Of a stretch of 64,000 nucleotides of DNA, positions 17,795 to 26,633 are shown piece after piece; within the stretch, counting starts at the first letter, position 1, and every line of letters starts with the position of its first letter. This stretch comes from Exercitatus varius (GTDB lineage: Bacteria; Pseudomonadota; Gammaproteobacteria; Enterobacterales; Pasteurellaceae): positions 136,102-200,101 of the forward strand of contig NZ_JARQTO010000009.1 of assembly GCF_029577735.1 (NCBI RefSeq), written 5' to 3'. The translations under genes were made by a program, and so were the position numbers. The notes under the pieces are model-generated. The model was not told the origin of the DNA, searched no databases, and worked only from the letters and a program-made list of their open reading frames with translations.

Positions 17795-18113
17795 AGTTTT
17801 TTCCTTCTTCTTAATTAGTTGATGAATCATTTAGACCGGAAGCCTAAACACGGATGATCACTAAATACTTAACAAATCAGATAAATTTTATAAAAAAATT
17901 TGAGCGAAAGATAGCTAAATTTCATGTTTTTTAACAATTTAATTACATTTCAGTAAAAACGCACCAAATTTTGACCGCACTTTTGTGCGAAAATCCAAGC
18001 CATTTAACAAAACTGGCAAAGAACGAAATCTAATCTCCGCATCAATTTAACCGCTTTAACATAATAAAAAACCCTTCAGTTTAAAAACTAAAGGGTTAAA
18101 TTCAAATAAAGAA
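17795..18113. promoter_or_regulatory. aceE upstream region
   Basis: These 319 bases contain no gene. On the minus strand TTTTTATAAAATTT offers a -10-like element. At 17931-17947 two TGTTAA-like hexamers (TGTAAT and TGTTAA) lie 11 bases apart, the spacing of ArcA direct repeats. A single uptake signal (GACCGCACTTTTG) lies near 17973. I did not find a PdhR-type palindrome. Confidence 0.4.
18066..18098 (-). terminator. Terminator of the unidentified lipoprotein gene
   Basis: On the minus strand AACCCTTTAGTTTTTAAACT is followed by GAAGGGTT and a T run, directly after the lipoprotein stop. Confidence 0.85.
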
Positions 18114-18611
18114 TTATTTCGCCGCAGGAGCCGGTTTTTCACCGTATTTTTTATCTAACTCCGCACCCAGATCGGCAAATTCTTTCACGGCTTTTTGCAA
18201 GTCCGCCACTTCACCCTGGATTTTTTGCATTTCTTCCGGAGAAGGTTGTGTAATGGCCGCTTTAGCGCCTGCCGATGTTACGGCTTTAGAACGTAACAAA
18301 ACATCTTTGGTTTTTGCTTTGAATGGTGCAATTTCTTTACTTTTCACTTCAACTTTATCCAGTGATTGAATAATTGCGTCGGTAGCCGTTTCGTAAGTTT
18401 TAATCGCTTCATCTACAGCCTGAGCATTTGCGTTTTCTTTTGCAGTTGCGATGTTTTGTTGTAACTCGGCAACAATTTTTTGTTGCGGCTCGGCTTGCTG
18501 TTGATTCCATTCGACCAATTTTTTGTAATCGGCTTTCGGATCTTCGTTATTACAAGCCGCTAAAGTCACCGCAAAAAGTGCCACTGCACCCATTTTTAAT
18601 AAATTTTTCAT
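18114..18611 (-). CDS. Lipoprotein of unknown function
   Basis: This 165-residue protein has signal peptide MKNLLKMGAVALFAVTLAAC, with lipobox LAAC and Cys20 as the lipidated residue. The mature part is charged, Lys/Glu/Ala-rich and predicted almost wholly helical or coiled coil (about residues 28-155). It ends in a short Lys-Pro-Ala tail. I recognise no catalytic motif. It resembles small helical periplasmic lipoproteins found in Pasteurellaceae, but I cannot name it. It is only 18 bases downstream of the purine permease start codon side, on the same strand, so the two may share a transcript. Confidence 0.75.
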   Translation of the reverse strand: MKNLLKMGAVALFAVTLAACNNEDPKADYKKLVEWNQQQAEPQQKIVAELQQNIATAKENANAQAVDEAIKTYETATDAIIQSLDKVEVKSKEIAPFKAKTKDVLLRSKAVTSAGAKAAITQPSPEEMQKIQGEVADLQKAVKEFADLGAELDKKYGEKPAPAAK

Positions 18612-18629
18612 GTACTAGCCCTTATTAAA

Positions 18630-19943
18630 TTAAATAGCCCATCCAAATGCATAAAACGCAACCAGCGCAACGGCAATAATTACTGTTCCTGCATTTAAGT
18701 TTTTCACATCGCCGGAAACAATACGTCCGATAACCAGCGTAGCGAACCCTAGCATAATACCCGTAACGATATTGGCGGTCAACACAATAAATACCGCGCA
18801 AACCAATCCGGACATTGCGCCGACAAAATCGTTAAAGTCCAGTTTACTGACGTTGCTGAGCATTAATAACCCCACATACATCAACGCCGGTGCCGTAGCA
18901 TAATTCGGGACAAGCGTCGCTAACGGCTGGAAAAATAACATAAGCAGGAAGCCCAATCCTACCACAATGGCGGTAATCCCGGTTTTCCCGCCCGCTGCGG
19001 TACCTGCCGCAGATTCGATATAAACCGCCGCCGGCGCCGTACCCAATAAGCCGGAGAACATACTGCTGACGGAATCCGAAGTTAACGCTTTGCCTCCGTT
19101 AATAATCTGCCCGTCTTTATCCAGCAGATTTCCCTGTCCCGCCACGGCGCGAATGGTGCCTGTCGCGTCAAATACCGCGGTCATGACTAAAGCGAATACC
19201 ACCGGTAAAATTGCCGGCTGTAACGCTCCCGGAATATCTAATGCCAGGAAAAGCGATTTTTCACCGAAGCTCGGCATTTTGAACACTTCACCGCCGAATG
19301 TTACTTTCGGATCAAACATCAAACCGATAATCGTAACGGCAATAATCACCCATAAAATGGCGCCTTTTACCCGTAATTTTTCCAATCCGATAATAACTGC
19401 CAGCCCTATCAACGACATTAAAACGGGAAATGAGGTAAAATCGCCTAATGCTACAAGTGTGCCGGTTCCACTGGCTTTTATAATGCCTACGCCGCCCGTT
19501 GCAATCAACAATAGAAATAAACCGATGCCGATACCGGCGCCATGTGCAATGCTCGCCGGCAAATTACGCAAAATCCAGGAACGAACGCCGGTCGCCGAAA
19601 TTAAGGTAAACACCACACCCATCAGGAATACGGCACCAAGCGCCACTGGAATACTGACTTGCTGCCCCAACACCAAACTGAACGCCGTAAAGGCGGTTAA
19701 GGAAATGGCGCAGCCAATAGCCATCGGCGCATTCGCCCACAAACCGATTAAAACGGATCCCAAACCGGATACCAGGCAAGTAGCGATAAATACGCTTTCC
19801 GCCGGGAAACCTGCCGCGCCCAACATATTCGGTACCACAATCACGGAATATACCATGGCGAGAAATGTGGTTAATCCCGCAATAATTTCTTGACGAACAT
19901 TGGAGCCGCGCGCCGTAAGTTCGAAAGTTTTTTCTAAAGACAT
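18630..19943 (-). CDS. NCS2/AzgA-family purine permease
   Basis: This 437-residue protein has about 13 membrane segments. It belongs to the AzgA branch of nucleobase:cation symporters (E. coli PurP, GhxP, GhxQ). Characteristic stretches are the N-terminal NVRQEIIAGLTTFLAMVYSV and SVSSMFSGLLGTAPAAVYIESAAGTAAGGKTG. The members with known substrates take up adenine, guanine or hypoxanthine by proton symport. Sequence alone does not fix the purine here. The downstream lipoprotein gene starts 18 bases after its stop. Confidence 0.88.
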   Translation of the reverse strand: MSLEKTFELTARGSNVRQEIIAGLTTFLAMVYSVIVVPNMLGAAGFPAESVFIATCLVSGLGSVLIGLWANAPMAIGCAISLTAFTAFSLVLGQQVSIPVALGAVFLMGVVFTLISATGVRSWILRNLPASIAHGAGIGIGLFLLLIATGGVGIIKASGTGTLVALGDFTSFPVLMSLIGLAVIIGLEKLRVKGAILWVIIAVTIIGLMFDPKVTFGGEVFKMPSFGEKSLFLALDIPGALQPAILPVVFALVMTAVFDATGTIRAVAGQGNLLDKDGQIINGGKALTSDSVSSMFSGLLGTAPAAVYIESAAGTAAGGKTGITAIVVGLGFLLMLFFQPLATLVPNYATAPALMYVGLLMLSNVSKLDFNDFVGAMSGLVCAVFIVLTANIVTGIMLGFATLVIGRIVSGDVKNLNAGTVIIAVALVAFYAFGWAI

Positions 19944-19996
19944 AACTATCCTATTGATTAAGTGAAAATTGCGCGTATTTTACCTTATTTCGTCCA

Positions 19997-20031
19997 TAAA
20001 AAAACCTGCCGAAGCAGGTCTTTTTATTATC
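19997..20031 (-). terminator. Terminator of the OsmB-like gene
   Basis: On the minus strand AAAGACCTGCTTCGGCAGGT and a T run form a compact hairpin with a TTCG-type loop, just 3' of the OsmB-like stop. Confidence 0.85.
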
Positions 20032-20044
20032 AGATAATATTTTA

Positions 20045-20248
20045 TTATTTATCGATTTGGCTACCGATTAAGCCGCCTAATGCCGCGCCACCCAGTGTTG
20101 CGCCGGTTGAATTACCGATTACATTACCGGCTACTCCGCCGACCGCCGCACCGATTGCGGTATTTTTTTGAGTTCTGCTCATGCCGCTACATGCTGTGAC
20201 TGCGGTTGCAACCAAGGCAACTGCTAATAATTTTACGATTGTCTTCAT
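20045..20248 (-). CDS. osmB: OsmB-like glycine-zipper lipoprotein
   Basis: This 67-residue lipoprotein begins MKTIVKLLAVALVATAVTAC, with lipobox VTAC. A glycine-zipper segment follows (AIGAAVGGVAGNVIG...GAALGGLIGSQID). OsmB-type proteins are outer-membrane lipoproteins induced by osmotic or envelope stress. I choose the ATG at 20248; an in-frame ATG at 20263 would add MEFIL before the signal peptide. It is a single-gene transcript with its own terminator. The family match is by length and glycine zipper, so orthology to E. coli OsmB is probable but not certain. Confidence 0.75.
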   Translation of the reverse strand: MKTIVKLLAVALVATAVTACSGMSRTQKNTAIGAAVGGVAGNVIGNSTGATLGGAALGGLIGSQIDK

Positions 20249-20394
20249 TAAAATAAACTCCATTTTTCCGAGTAACGTAAACGATCACTCCCGTTTACAC
20301 TGCGTAAGACATAGCCAGAATTCAAAAGTTCATTAGAAAATATCAAAAAAACTATTATTTTTTTTCCCGCACTTTTAATCAAAAAAACAAAAAA

Positions 20395-20466
20395 TGTGAT
20401 CTACTTCAAATTTTAGAAAAATAACTATTGCTGAAACGTGCAAAGCAAATTGATAGTCTTTAGAAT
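20395..20466 (+). promoter_or_regulatory. manX promoter with CRP-like site
   Basis: TGTGA-N6-TCAAA at 20395-20410 matches 9 of 10 bases of the CRP core. A -10-like TAGAAT at 20461-20466 puts the site centre about 70 bases upstream of the likely start. This fits catabolite activation of a sugar PTS. Confidence 0.5.
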
Positions 20467-20500
20467 ACGAACATTTTTAAAACTAATAAAGGAGTCGGTT

Positions 20501-21469
20501 ATGACTATTGCGATTATCATCGCAACTCACGGTACGGCGGCAAAGGAATTGCTGAAAACTACCGAGATGTTGATCGGTGAGCAGGAAAATGTGGCAACCA
20601 TTGACTTCGTTCCCGGTGAAAACGCCGAAACGATCATTGGTAAATATCAGGCTTTAGCGGATGGTCCTCTAGCAAGCTGCGATCATCTGTTATTCCTGGT
20701 AGATATGTGGGGCGGCAGCCCGTTTAATGCCGCCAATCGTTTCCTGGAAGGAAAAACCAATATGGATGTGGTAGCGGGCGTAAATATCCCGATGCTGGTA
20801 AATACCTGTATGGCACGCGACGATGTGGAAACGCTTGAAGAGCTTGTCGCCGTGGCATTGGAATCGGGCTCAACGGGCATTAAAGCGTTAAACAATCAGC
20901 CGGAAGAAAAACCGACTGCGCCGGCTTCGCCGCAAGCTCAGGCCGCGCCTGCCGTCGTCACCAATAAAGAAGGTCATTTAGTGATCGGTTTGGCGCGTAT
21001 CGACGACCGTTTGATTCATGGCCAAGTGGCGACCCGCTGGACCAAAGAAAGCCGTGTCACCCGTATCGTGGTAGTAAACGATGAGGTAGCGAAAGATTCC
21101 GTACGTTCAACCATGCTGAAAAGCGTAGCACCTCCGGGTGTGACCGCTCATGTAGTGAATGTGGATAAAATGATCCGCGTTTATAACAACCCCGAATATG
21201 CGGACGAACGCATGATGTTGCTATTCACCAATCCGAGCGACGTAGTCAAATTAATGGAAGCGGGTGTCGAGTTCAAATCCATCAATATCGGCGGTATGGC
21301 GTATAAAGACGGTAAGAAAATGATTACCAGCGCCGTATCTGTGGACGATAAAGATATTGCGGCATTCAAAGCGCTTGACGCCAAAGGCATTGAATTGGAT
21401 GTCCGTAAAGTATCAAATGATACGCGTCAACATATGATGGATTTATTAAAGAAAAACAACTTACTTTAA
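20501..21469 (+). CDS. manX: Mannose-family PTS component IIAB
   Basis: This 322-residue cytoplasmic protein has a IIA domain (1-132) with phospho-acceptor His10 in IIIATHGTAA. An Ala/Pro linker (about 133-152) leads to a IIB domain with active His173 in RIDDRLIHGQVATRW. It passes phosphate from HPr to the incoming sugar. I choose the ATG at 20501, preceded by AAAGGAG, rather than the in-frame ATG at 20438. It is the first gene of manX-manY-manZ-yobD-manA and has a CRP-like site upstream. The mannose family is broad: mannose, glucose, fructose and amino sugars are all possible substrates. Confidence 0.95.
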   Translation: MTIAIIIATHGTAAKELLKTTEMLIGEQENVATIDFVPGENAETIIGKYQALADGPLASCDHLLFLVDMWGGSPFNAANRFLEGKTNMDVVAGVNIPMLVNTCMARDDVETLEELVAVALESGSTGIKALNNQPEEKPTAPASPQAQAAPAVVTNKEGHLVIGLARIDDRLIHGQVATRWTKESRVTRIVVVNDEVAKDSVRSTMLKSVAPPGVTAHVVNVDKMIRVYNNPEYADERMMLLFTNPSDVVKLMEAGVEFKSINIGGMAYKDGKKMITSAVSVDDKDIAAFKALDAKGIELDVRKVSNDTRQHMMDLLKKNNLL

Positions 21470-21479
21470 GGAAAAGCAA

Positions 21480-22280
21480 ATGGAAATTTCAACTTTACAA
21501 GTCGTTCTTGTATTCCTTGTATCCTGTGTTTGCGGCGCAGGCTCAATTCTTGACGAGTTCCAGACTCACCGTCCGTTAATCGCCTGTACTCTAATCGGTC
21601 TCGTACTCGGCGATATGAAAACAGGAATTATCGTCGGCGGTTCTCTTGAATTACTGGCTCTGGGCTGGATGAATATCGGCGCGGCGCTTGCACCGGATGC
21701 GGCGCTTGCCTCCGTGATTTCCACCATTTTAGTCATTGTCGGCGGTCAGGATATTTCAACGGGTATTGCGGTGGCCATTCCGCTTGCGGCGGCAGGTCAG
21801 GTATTAACCTATGTGGTTCGTGCAATTACCGTCGGTTTTCAACATGCGGCGGATAAATCCATTGAAGACGGTAATCTTGCCCGTTTAGACTGGATTCACT
21901 TCGGCGCCTTAATGTTGCAAGCGATGCGTATTGCAATCCCGGCTTTAATCGTTGCCTTAACCGCCGGTACGGATGTGGTACAAACCATGTTGAATGCCAT
22001 TCCGCCGGTTGTGACGACCGGTCTTAAAATCGCAGGCGGTTTCATTGCGGTGGTCGGTTATGCGATGGTGATCAATATGATGCGCGCTGGCCACTTAATG
22101 CCATTTTTCTATGCGGGTTTTGTTATTGCGGCATTCACCGATTTCAACTTAGTCGCGCTTGGCGTATTAGGAACGATTATGGCCGTCGTCTATATCCAAA
22201 TTCATCCTAAATACAACAAAAGCCAACAGATTGTAGTTGCGGCGTCTTCCAACAACGACCTTGACAACAGATTAGATTAA
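21480..22280 (+). CDS. manY: Mannose-family PTS permease IIC
   Basis: This 266-residue membrane protein has several membrane helices and no phosphorylation site. With IID it forms the sugar channel. GSILDEFQTHRPLIACTLIGLVLGD near the N-terminus is the IIC family signature. It starts 10 bases after the manX stop, behind AAGGAAAAG. The C-terminal tail (about 245-266) is polar and cytoplasmic. In E. coli ManY/ManZ are also used by phage lambda DNA and by class II bacteriocins. Confidence 0.95.
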   Translation: MEISTLQVVLVFLVSCVCGAGSILDEFQTHRPLIACTLIGLVLGDMKTGIIVGGSLELLALGWMNIGAALAPDAALASVISTILVIVGGQDISTGIAVAIPLAAAGQVLTYVVRAITVGFQHAADKSIEDGNLARLDWIHFGALMLQAMRIAIPALIVALTAGTDVVQTMLNAIPPVVTTGLKIAGGFIAVVGYAMVINMMRAGHLMPFFYAGFVIAAFTDFNLVALGVLGTIMAVVYIQIHPKYNKSQQIVVAASSNNDLDNRLD

Positions 22281-22293
22281 TGGGGAAAACAAA

Positions 22294-23130
22294 ATGACAA
22301 CCGAAATCAAAAAAGTAACACAAAGCGATTTAAATTCCGTTGTTCTTCGTTCTAACCTTTTCCAAGGTTCATGGAACTTCGAACGTATGCAGGCTCTCGG
22401 ATTTATGTATTCGATTTCGCCGGTGATCAAACGCTTATATCCGGATCCGAATTCACAGGAACGCAAAGACGCCATTAAACGTCACCTTGAATTCTTTAAC
22501 ACGCAACCTTTCGTTGCCGCACCCGTTTTAGGCGTCACCATCGCCATGGAAGAAGAACGTGCCAACGGTAAAGAAATCGATGACGCCGCCATCAACGGTA
22601 TCAAAGTCGGTCTGATGGGCCCGTTAGCCGGTGTGGGCGACCCGATTTATTGGGGAACGGCGCGTCCGGTATTTGCGGCGCTCGGTGCGGGTCTTGCATT
22701 AAGCGGCAGCATTTTAGGTCCGTTACTTTTCTTCGTATTATTTAACTTTGTACGTTTGGCAACCCGTTACTACGGCGTAACCTACGGCTACAAAAAAGGG
22801 TTGGACGTGGTGCAGGATATGAGCGGCGGTCTGCTGCAAAAATTAACCGAAGGCGCTTCTATTCTCGGCTTGTTTATTATGGGCGCGTTGGTGCAAAAAT
22901 GGACCAGCATTAACGTTCCGCTCGTGGTTTCCACCATTCAAAAACAAGACGGAACGACCGAAGTTACCACCGTCCAAAGCATTCTGGACAGCTTAATGCC
23001 GGGTTTACTCGCATTACTGCTCACTTTCGCTTGTATGTGGTTGTTACGCAACCGCGTCAATGCGCTCTGGATTATCGTCGGTTTCTTCGTCATCGGCATT
23101 TTAGGCGCATGGACGGGAATTCTTGCGTAA
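22294..23130 (+). CDS. manZ: Mannose-family PTS permease IID
   Basis: This 278-residue protein completes the sugar channel. The N-terminal soluble part contains LFQGSWNFERMQALGFMYSI and GLMGPLAGVGDPIYWGT, the IID hallmark. The C-terminal part holds the membrane segments. It lies 13 bases after manY. About 100 bases with an uptake signal (GACCGCACTTT near 23135) separate it from yobD, so the end of the PTS message could be stabilised or partly terminated there. Confidence 0.95.
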   Translation: MTTEIKKVTQSDLNSVVLRSNLFQGSWNFERMQALGFMYSISPVIKRLYPDPNSQERKDAIKRHLEFFNTQPFVAAPVLGVTIAMEEERANGKEIDDAAINGIKVGLMGPLAGVGDPIYWGTARPVFAALGAGLALSGSILGPLLFFVLFNFVRLATRYYGVTYGYKKGLDVVQDMSGGLLQKLTEGASILGLFIMGALVQKWTSINVPLVVSTIQKQDGTTEVTTVQSILDSLMPGLLALLLTFACMWLLRNRVNALWIIVGFFVIGILGAWTGILA

Positions 23131-23230
23131 AATCGACCGCACTTTATCTGTCGGGGCAAATTATTTTGCCCTGCTTATTTAAGTTGATTGGGCGAATATC
23201 ATTCGCCCTCATAAACGACCCATAAACACC

Positions 23231-23683
23231 ATGATCAACACCATCCTAACGTTCTCCGTCATCGCCTATTTCGCTTACGCCTTCTTCGAACAATTCGGTA
23301 TCGACCGACTCAAAGGCAAAACCCGCTTAAAAGTGCGGTTAAAAAAACGTGCAAAATTAGACAGCCTGATTTTTATCGCATTAATCGGCATTATTATTTG
23401 GCAGGCGGAAGGAAATATCGAACCTTATACCGTTTATCTGCTCGGTTTTCTGATTATTCTCAGCATCTACGCCGCCTTTTTCCGTACGCCGATGTTAGTA
23501 ATCAAAAACGGCGGTTTTTTCTTCGAGAATATTTTCATCACTTTTGATAAAATCGAGGCCATTAATTTAGCAAACGACTACAAACTGGTTTTCGATCTCA
23601 AAAACGGCAAACGCATTATCGCGTGGCTCACTAATCAAGCGGACACCGATGCGGTGGTTACCCTGCTGGGCGGCTATAAATAA
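23231..23683 (+). CDS. yobD: UPF0266 membrane protein YobD
   Basis: This 150-residue protein has three likely membrane segments (about residues 5-20, 45-60 and 68-85) and a soluble C-terminus. It matches the UPF0266/DUF986 family, whose E. coli member YobD is also encoded just downstream of manXYZ. That conserved position suggests a link to the mannose PTS, but no function is known. An uptake signal (AAAAGTGCGGT at about 23330) lies inside the reading frame and encodes part of LKVRLKK. The manA start follows 13 bases after its stop. Confidence 0.85.
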   Translation: MINTILTFSVIAYFAYAFFEQFGIDRLKGKTRLKVRLKKRAKLDSLIFIALIGIIIWQAEGNIEPYTVYLLGFLIILSIYAAFFRTPMLVIKNGGFFFENIFITFDKIEAINLANDYKLVFDLKNGKRIIAWLTNQADTDAVVTLLGGYK

Positions 23684-23696
23684 CGGAGGACATTCC

Positions 23697-24902
23697 ATGG
23701 CGGGCATTTATCCCATAACCGGCACATTACAAAATTACGCTTGGGGCGGCGAAGATTATCTTCCCGAACTGCTCCGTTTCGCCAAACAACCGCACACTCA
23801 TTACGCGGAATGGTGGCTCGGCGCGCACGCTTCCTCGCCGTCGACGATTAAAATTGACGGCAAGTCGCAATCGCTCATGGAATTTTTAATGCAAAATCCG
23901 ACCGCACTTGGCGCGCAAAGCCGTGCAACTTTTGGCGATGAACTGCCTTACTTACTGAAAATTCTGGATGTGAAAAAACCGCTTTCCATTCAACTTCATC
24001 CGACCAAACGGCAAGCGGAATCGGGCTTTGCCGCGGAAAATGCCAAAGGCGTGGATTTAAAGGATCCGAAACGCACCTATAAAGACAACAATCACAAACC
24101 CGAAATGATGATTGCGCTGTCGGATTTCTGGCTATTACACGGTTTTAAAACCAAAGTTAAAATTATTGAAACTTTAAAAACTCGCTCAAATTTGACCGCA
24201 CTTTTAAGCAAACTTGAAGAGCGGAACTTACACGATTTCTACGCCGACATCATGCAGGCCGGACAAGCGGAACTGGCAGGTTGGTTATTGCCGATTATTG
24301 AAGCCAATCAGGCCGCTTACGCCAACGGCGAATTAACCTTAGAAAATCCGGATTATTGGGTGCTGTATACCATGGAAGCCATGGAAATTGCGCCGCAGAA
24401 ACTGGATCCGGGCTTAGTTTGTTTTTACTTGTTTAACATCGTGCATATCAAACCGGGCGAAGGCATTTTTCAGGACGCGGGCATTCCGCACGCATATCTG
24501 CGCGGACAAAATATCGAATTAATGGCCTGTTCCGATAACGTGATTCGCGGCGGGTTAACGCCGAAACACGTAGATATTCCCGAACTATTGAAAATAGTGG
24601 ATTGTCGAGAAGTCGAACCGAAAATTATTCCCGCCGCCCCGCAAAATAACGGTTCTTTCACCTATCAAACGCCGGCCGAAGATTTTGCGTTGGAAAACGT
24701 GCGCTTTGATGCAGATTTCAACCTGAACGGCACTGCAAAAAACGGAATGATTTTGTTCGTCATGGAAGGCGCTTTGCAATTGAGCGAAAAGTCTGCCGCG
24801 CTCGAACTTAAACAAGGCGAATCCGCTTTTATCGGGGCACAAACCGATTACCGAATCAGCGGCGTAGAAAACGGTTACTGCGTGTTGGCTAAACTGCCTT
24901 AA
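23697..24902 (+). CDS. manA: Mannose-6-phosphate isomerase
   Basis: This 401-residue type I phosphomannose isomerase converts mannose 6-phosphate from the PTS into fructose 6-phosphate. The zinc-site signature is seen in KPLSIQLHPTKRQAESGF, NHKPEMMIAL and FQDAGIPHAYLRGQNIELMACSDNVIRGG. I choose the ATG at 23697 behind GGAGGA (23685-23690); an in-frame ATG upstream would overlap yobD. The gene follows yobD by 13 bases. Import (ManXYZ) and first catabolic step are thus in one unit, while E. coli keeps manA elsewhere. A terminator follows. Confidence 0.95.
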   Translation: MAGIYPITGTLQNYAWGGEDYLPELLRFAKQPHTHYAEWWLGAHASSPSTIKIDGKSQSLMEFLMQNPTALGAQSRATFGDELPYLLKILDVKKPLSIQLHPTKRQAESGFAAENAKGVDLKDPKRTYKDNNHKPEMMIALSDFWLLHGFKTKVKIIETLKTRSNLTALLSKLEERNLHDFYADIMQAGQAELAGWLLPIIEANQAAYANGELTLENPDYWVLYTMEAMEIAPQKLDPGLVCFYLFNIVHIKPGEGIFQDAGIPHAYLRGQNIELMACSDNVIRGGLTPKHVDIPELLKIVDCREVEPKIIPAAPQNNGSFTYQTPAEDFALENVRFDADFNLNGTAKNGMILFVMEGALQLSEKSAALELKQGESAFIGAQTDYRISGVENGYCVLAKLP

Positions 24903-24908
24903 TCCATA

Positions 24909-24935
24909 AAAATCCGCCGAGCCGGCGGATTTTTT
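24909..24935. terminator. Terminator between manA and rsmC
   Basis: AAATCCGCCG and CGGCGGATTT form a strong GC stem followed by a T run, between two convergent genes. A flanking A run means it can serve both. Confidence 0.85.
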
Positions 24936-24944
24936 CTGCTAAAT

Positions 24945-25946
24945 TTAAACGCGAACCGAATAAACCTTAAATTTATTGGTTTTCGCCAACACGCGGTGAC
25001 CGCCGAAATGCTCGTCAAGCAAATCGGGATACGGCAAAAAGGCGTTTGCCACAATGCGCAGTTCACCGCCGTCTTTTAATCGCCGGCGGGCTTCTTTGAT
25101 TAATTCGTTCACCGCGCGATAAGCGGTGTCAATGCCGTCGTGGAACGGCGGATTAGAAATAATCAGATCGAACTTCTCCTGCACGTGAGAAAAAACATCA
25201 CTCGCCAGCACCTCGCCCGCCAAATGATTTTCCGCCAGAGTACGTTCGGCGGACGCCAGCGCCATGGCGTGAATATCGGTCAACGTCACTCGGACTTGCG
25301 GATTCCGACACTTCACATATGCGCCGAGAATGCCGGCGCCGCATCCCAAATCCAACACGTCGCCGCGAACGGGTTCGTTAATCGTTGATAACAACAATTC
25401 GGTGCCCGCATCCAATTCGTTGGCGCTGAACACGCCCGGCAGGCTGTAAACGGTTAATTCGCCCAATTTAGGATTCCGATAGGTTTTCCAGTAATCGGCG
25501 ATATCAAAGTGCGGTCGATTTTTCAAACAAAAATGATACAACCCGCAACGGCGCGCCGAATCGATTTTCCCGATTTCGCCGAAAGGTTCCAGCATTTTCT
25601 CCGCCGAACGCACGCCGCAACGGTTTTCACCGATAATCAGAATTTCCTGATTTTCCCGCCCGTTCGCCAACAACTGCATTAACTGAAACTGCACTTCCGC
25701 TTTGTTTTTCGTCCAGTAATACACAATCAAATCCGCCTGCGTGTCAAAAACAGGCGAAAATTTGACCGCACTTTTCCGGTTTAGCCCGTTCGCATAGTCA
25801 AAATACCAAGACCACACCGTCACGGCTTTGGCCGTTTTCTGGATTTGAGCGGGAAAATCATCGTGAACGCCGCCGGCGAATAATAAGGTTTTATCGCGGA
25901 AAAGAGACAAATGGCGTTCTAAAACCTGGCTTTCGAGAGAAATCAT
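24945..25946 (-). CDS. rsmC: 16S rRNA (guanine-1207-N2)-methyltransferase
   Basis: This 333-residue protein has two related Rossmann-like halves. The C-terminal half holds the SAM-binding site (VLDLGCGAGILGAYV) and the catalytic motif NPPFHDG typical of amino-group methyltransferases. RsmC methylates G1207 in the 30S subunit. I choose the ATG at 25946 (MISLESQVLERHLSLF). The longer in-frame start at 26045 would run back over the divergent holD gene. The divergent arrangement with holD is the same as in other gamma-proteobacteria. Confidence 0.93.
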   Translation of the reverse strand: MISLESQVLERHLSLFRDKTLLFAGGVHDDFPAQIQKTAKAVTVWSWYFDYANGLNRKSAVKFSPVFDTQADLIVYYWTKNKAEVQFQLMQLLANGRENQEILIIGENRCGVRSAEKMLEPFGEIGKIDSARRCGLYHFCLKNRPHFDIADYWKTYRNPKLGELTVYSLPGVFSANELDAGTELLLSTINEPVRGDVLDLGCGAGILGAYVKCRNPQVRVTLTDIHAMALASAERTLAENHLAGEVLASDVFSHVQEKFDLIISNPPFHDGIDTAYRAVNELIKEARRRLKDGGELRIVANAFLPYPDLLDEHFGGHRVLAKTNKFKVYSVRV

Positions 25947-26007
25947 GTTGGGAAATCCTGAGAGATACGTTAAAATCATCGGCATTATAATGGAAAACGA
26001 AAGCCGA

Positions 26008-26415
26008 ATGAACAGACGTGATCTTCTCTTACACAAAATGGGCATTATTCAATGGGAACTCGTCCGCCCCGACGTATTAAAAGGCGCGGTGAATATTCCT
26101 ATTTCGGAAAATATCAAGTTGGTCGTGATTTCAGACAGCCCCATCGACCGGCAAAATCCGCTTTTGCAGGACATTTTGCGCAGCGTCGATTTGAACGATA
26201 CCGACTGTCTGCTTACCGATTTCGCTCATGCGTCACATCTGAATATTCAACATTCGCTGCAATATTGGATTCTGAGCGAAAATCAGGAAAAAATCGACCG
26301 CACTTTACCTTTGTGCAAACAGGCGGAAAAAATCTGGCAATCCGCCGATTTGTCGCAACTGAAAAACAATGCGAAATTCAAACGCGCCTTGTGGAAACAG
26401 ATTTGCGCGGTCTGA
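26008..26415 (+). CDS. holD: DNA polymerase III psi subunit
   Basis: This 135-residue protein matches HolD. MNRRDLLLHKMGIIQWELVRPDVLKGA corresponds to the N-terminal segment of E. coli psi that binds the tau/gamma clamp loader, and ALWKQICAV to its conserved C-terminus. Psi links the clamp loader through chi (HolC) to SSB. I choose 26008 because it fits the usual HolD start; ATG codons at 25945 and 25990 are also in frame. It ends a few residues earlier than E. coli HolD. The rimI gene found after holD in E. coli is absent here; tRNA-fMet follows instead. Confidence 0.9.
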   Translation: MNRRDLLLHKMGIIQWELVRPDVLKGAVNIPISENIKLVVISDSPIDRQNPLLQDILRSVDLNDTDCLLTDFAHASHLNIQHSLQYWILSENQEKIDRTLPLCKQAEKIWQSADLSQLKNNAKFKRALWKQICAV

Positions 26416-26500
26416 TTGTACAGTTTTACGGCAAACAAACGCCGTTTTTCAGTTTTTCCTTGCAATATGTGCTGAAACGAGTATATTAGCCGCCATCAGA

Positions 26501-26577
<77 letters not shown>

Positions 26578-26582
26578 AATTC

Positions 26583-26613
26583 AAAAAAGGCGTTCATGAT
26601 GAACGCCTTTTTG
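26583..26613. terminator. Terminator between tRNA-fMet and proA
   Basis: AAAAAAGGCGTTCAT and ATGAACGCCTTTTT form a long perfect hairpin with A and T flanks, between the tRNA (plus) and proA (minus). Confidence 0.88.
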
Positions 26614-26633
26614 CTTTCCGATATCAATCCGAG

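Noticed and set aside
19090..19893. Plus-strand open frame of 267 codons
   Set aside because: It runs antisense through the purine permease gene; its composition (Pro, Asn and Ile rich) mirrors the membrane-protein codons opposite.
24945..26045. Longer rsmC start at 26045
   Set aside because: It would overlap the divergent holD gene and add 33 residues that are not typical of RsmC.
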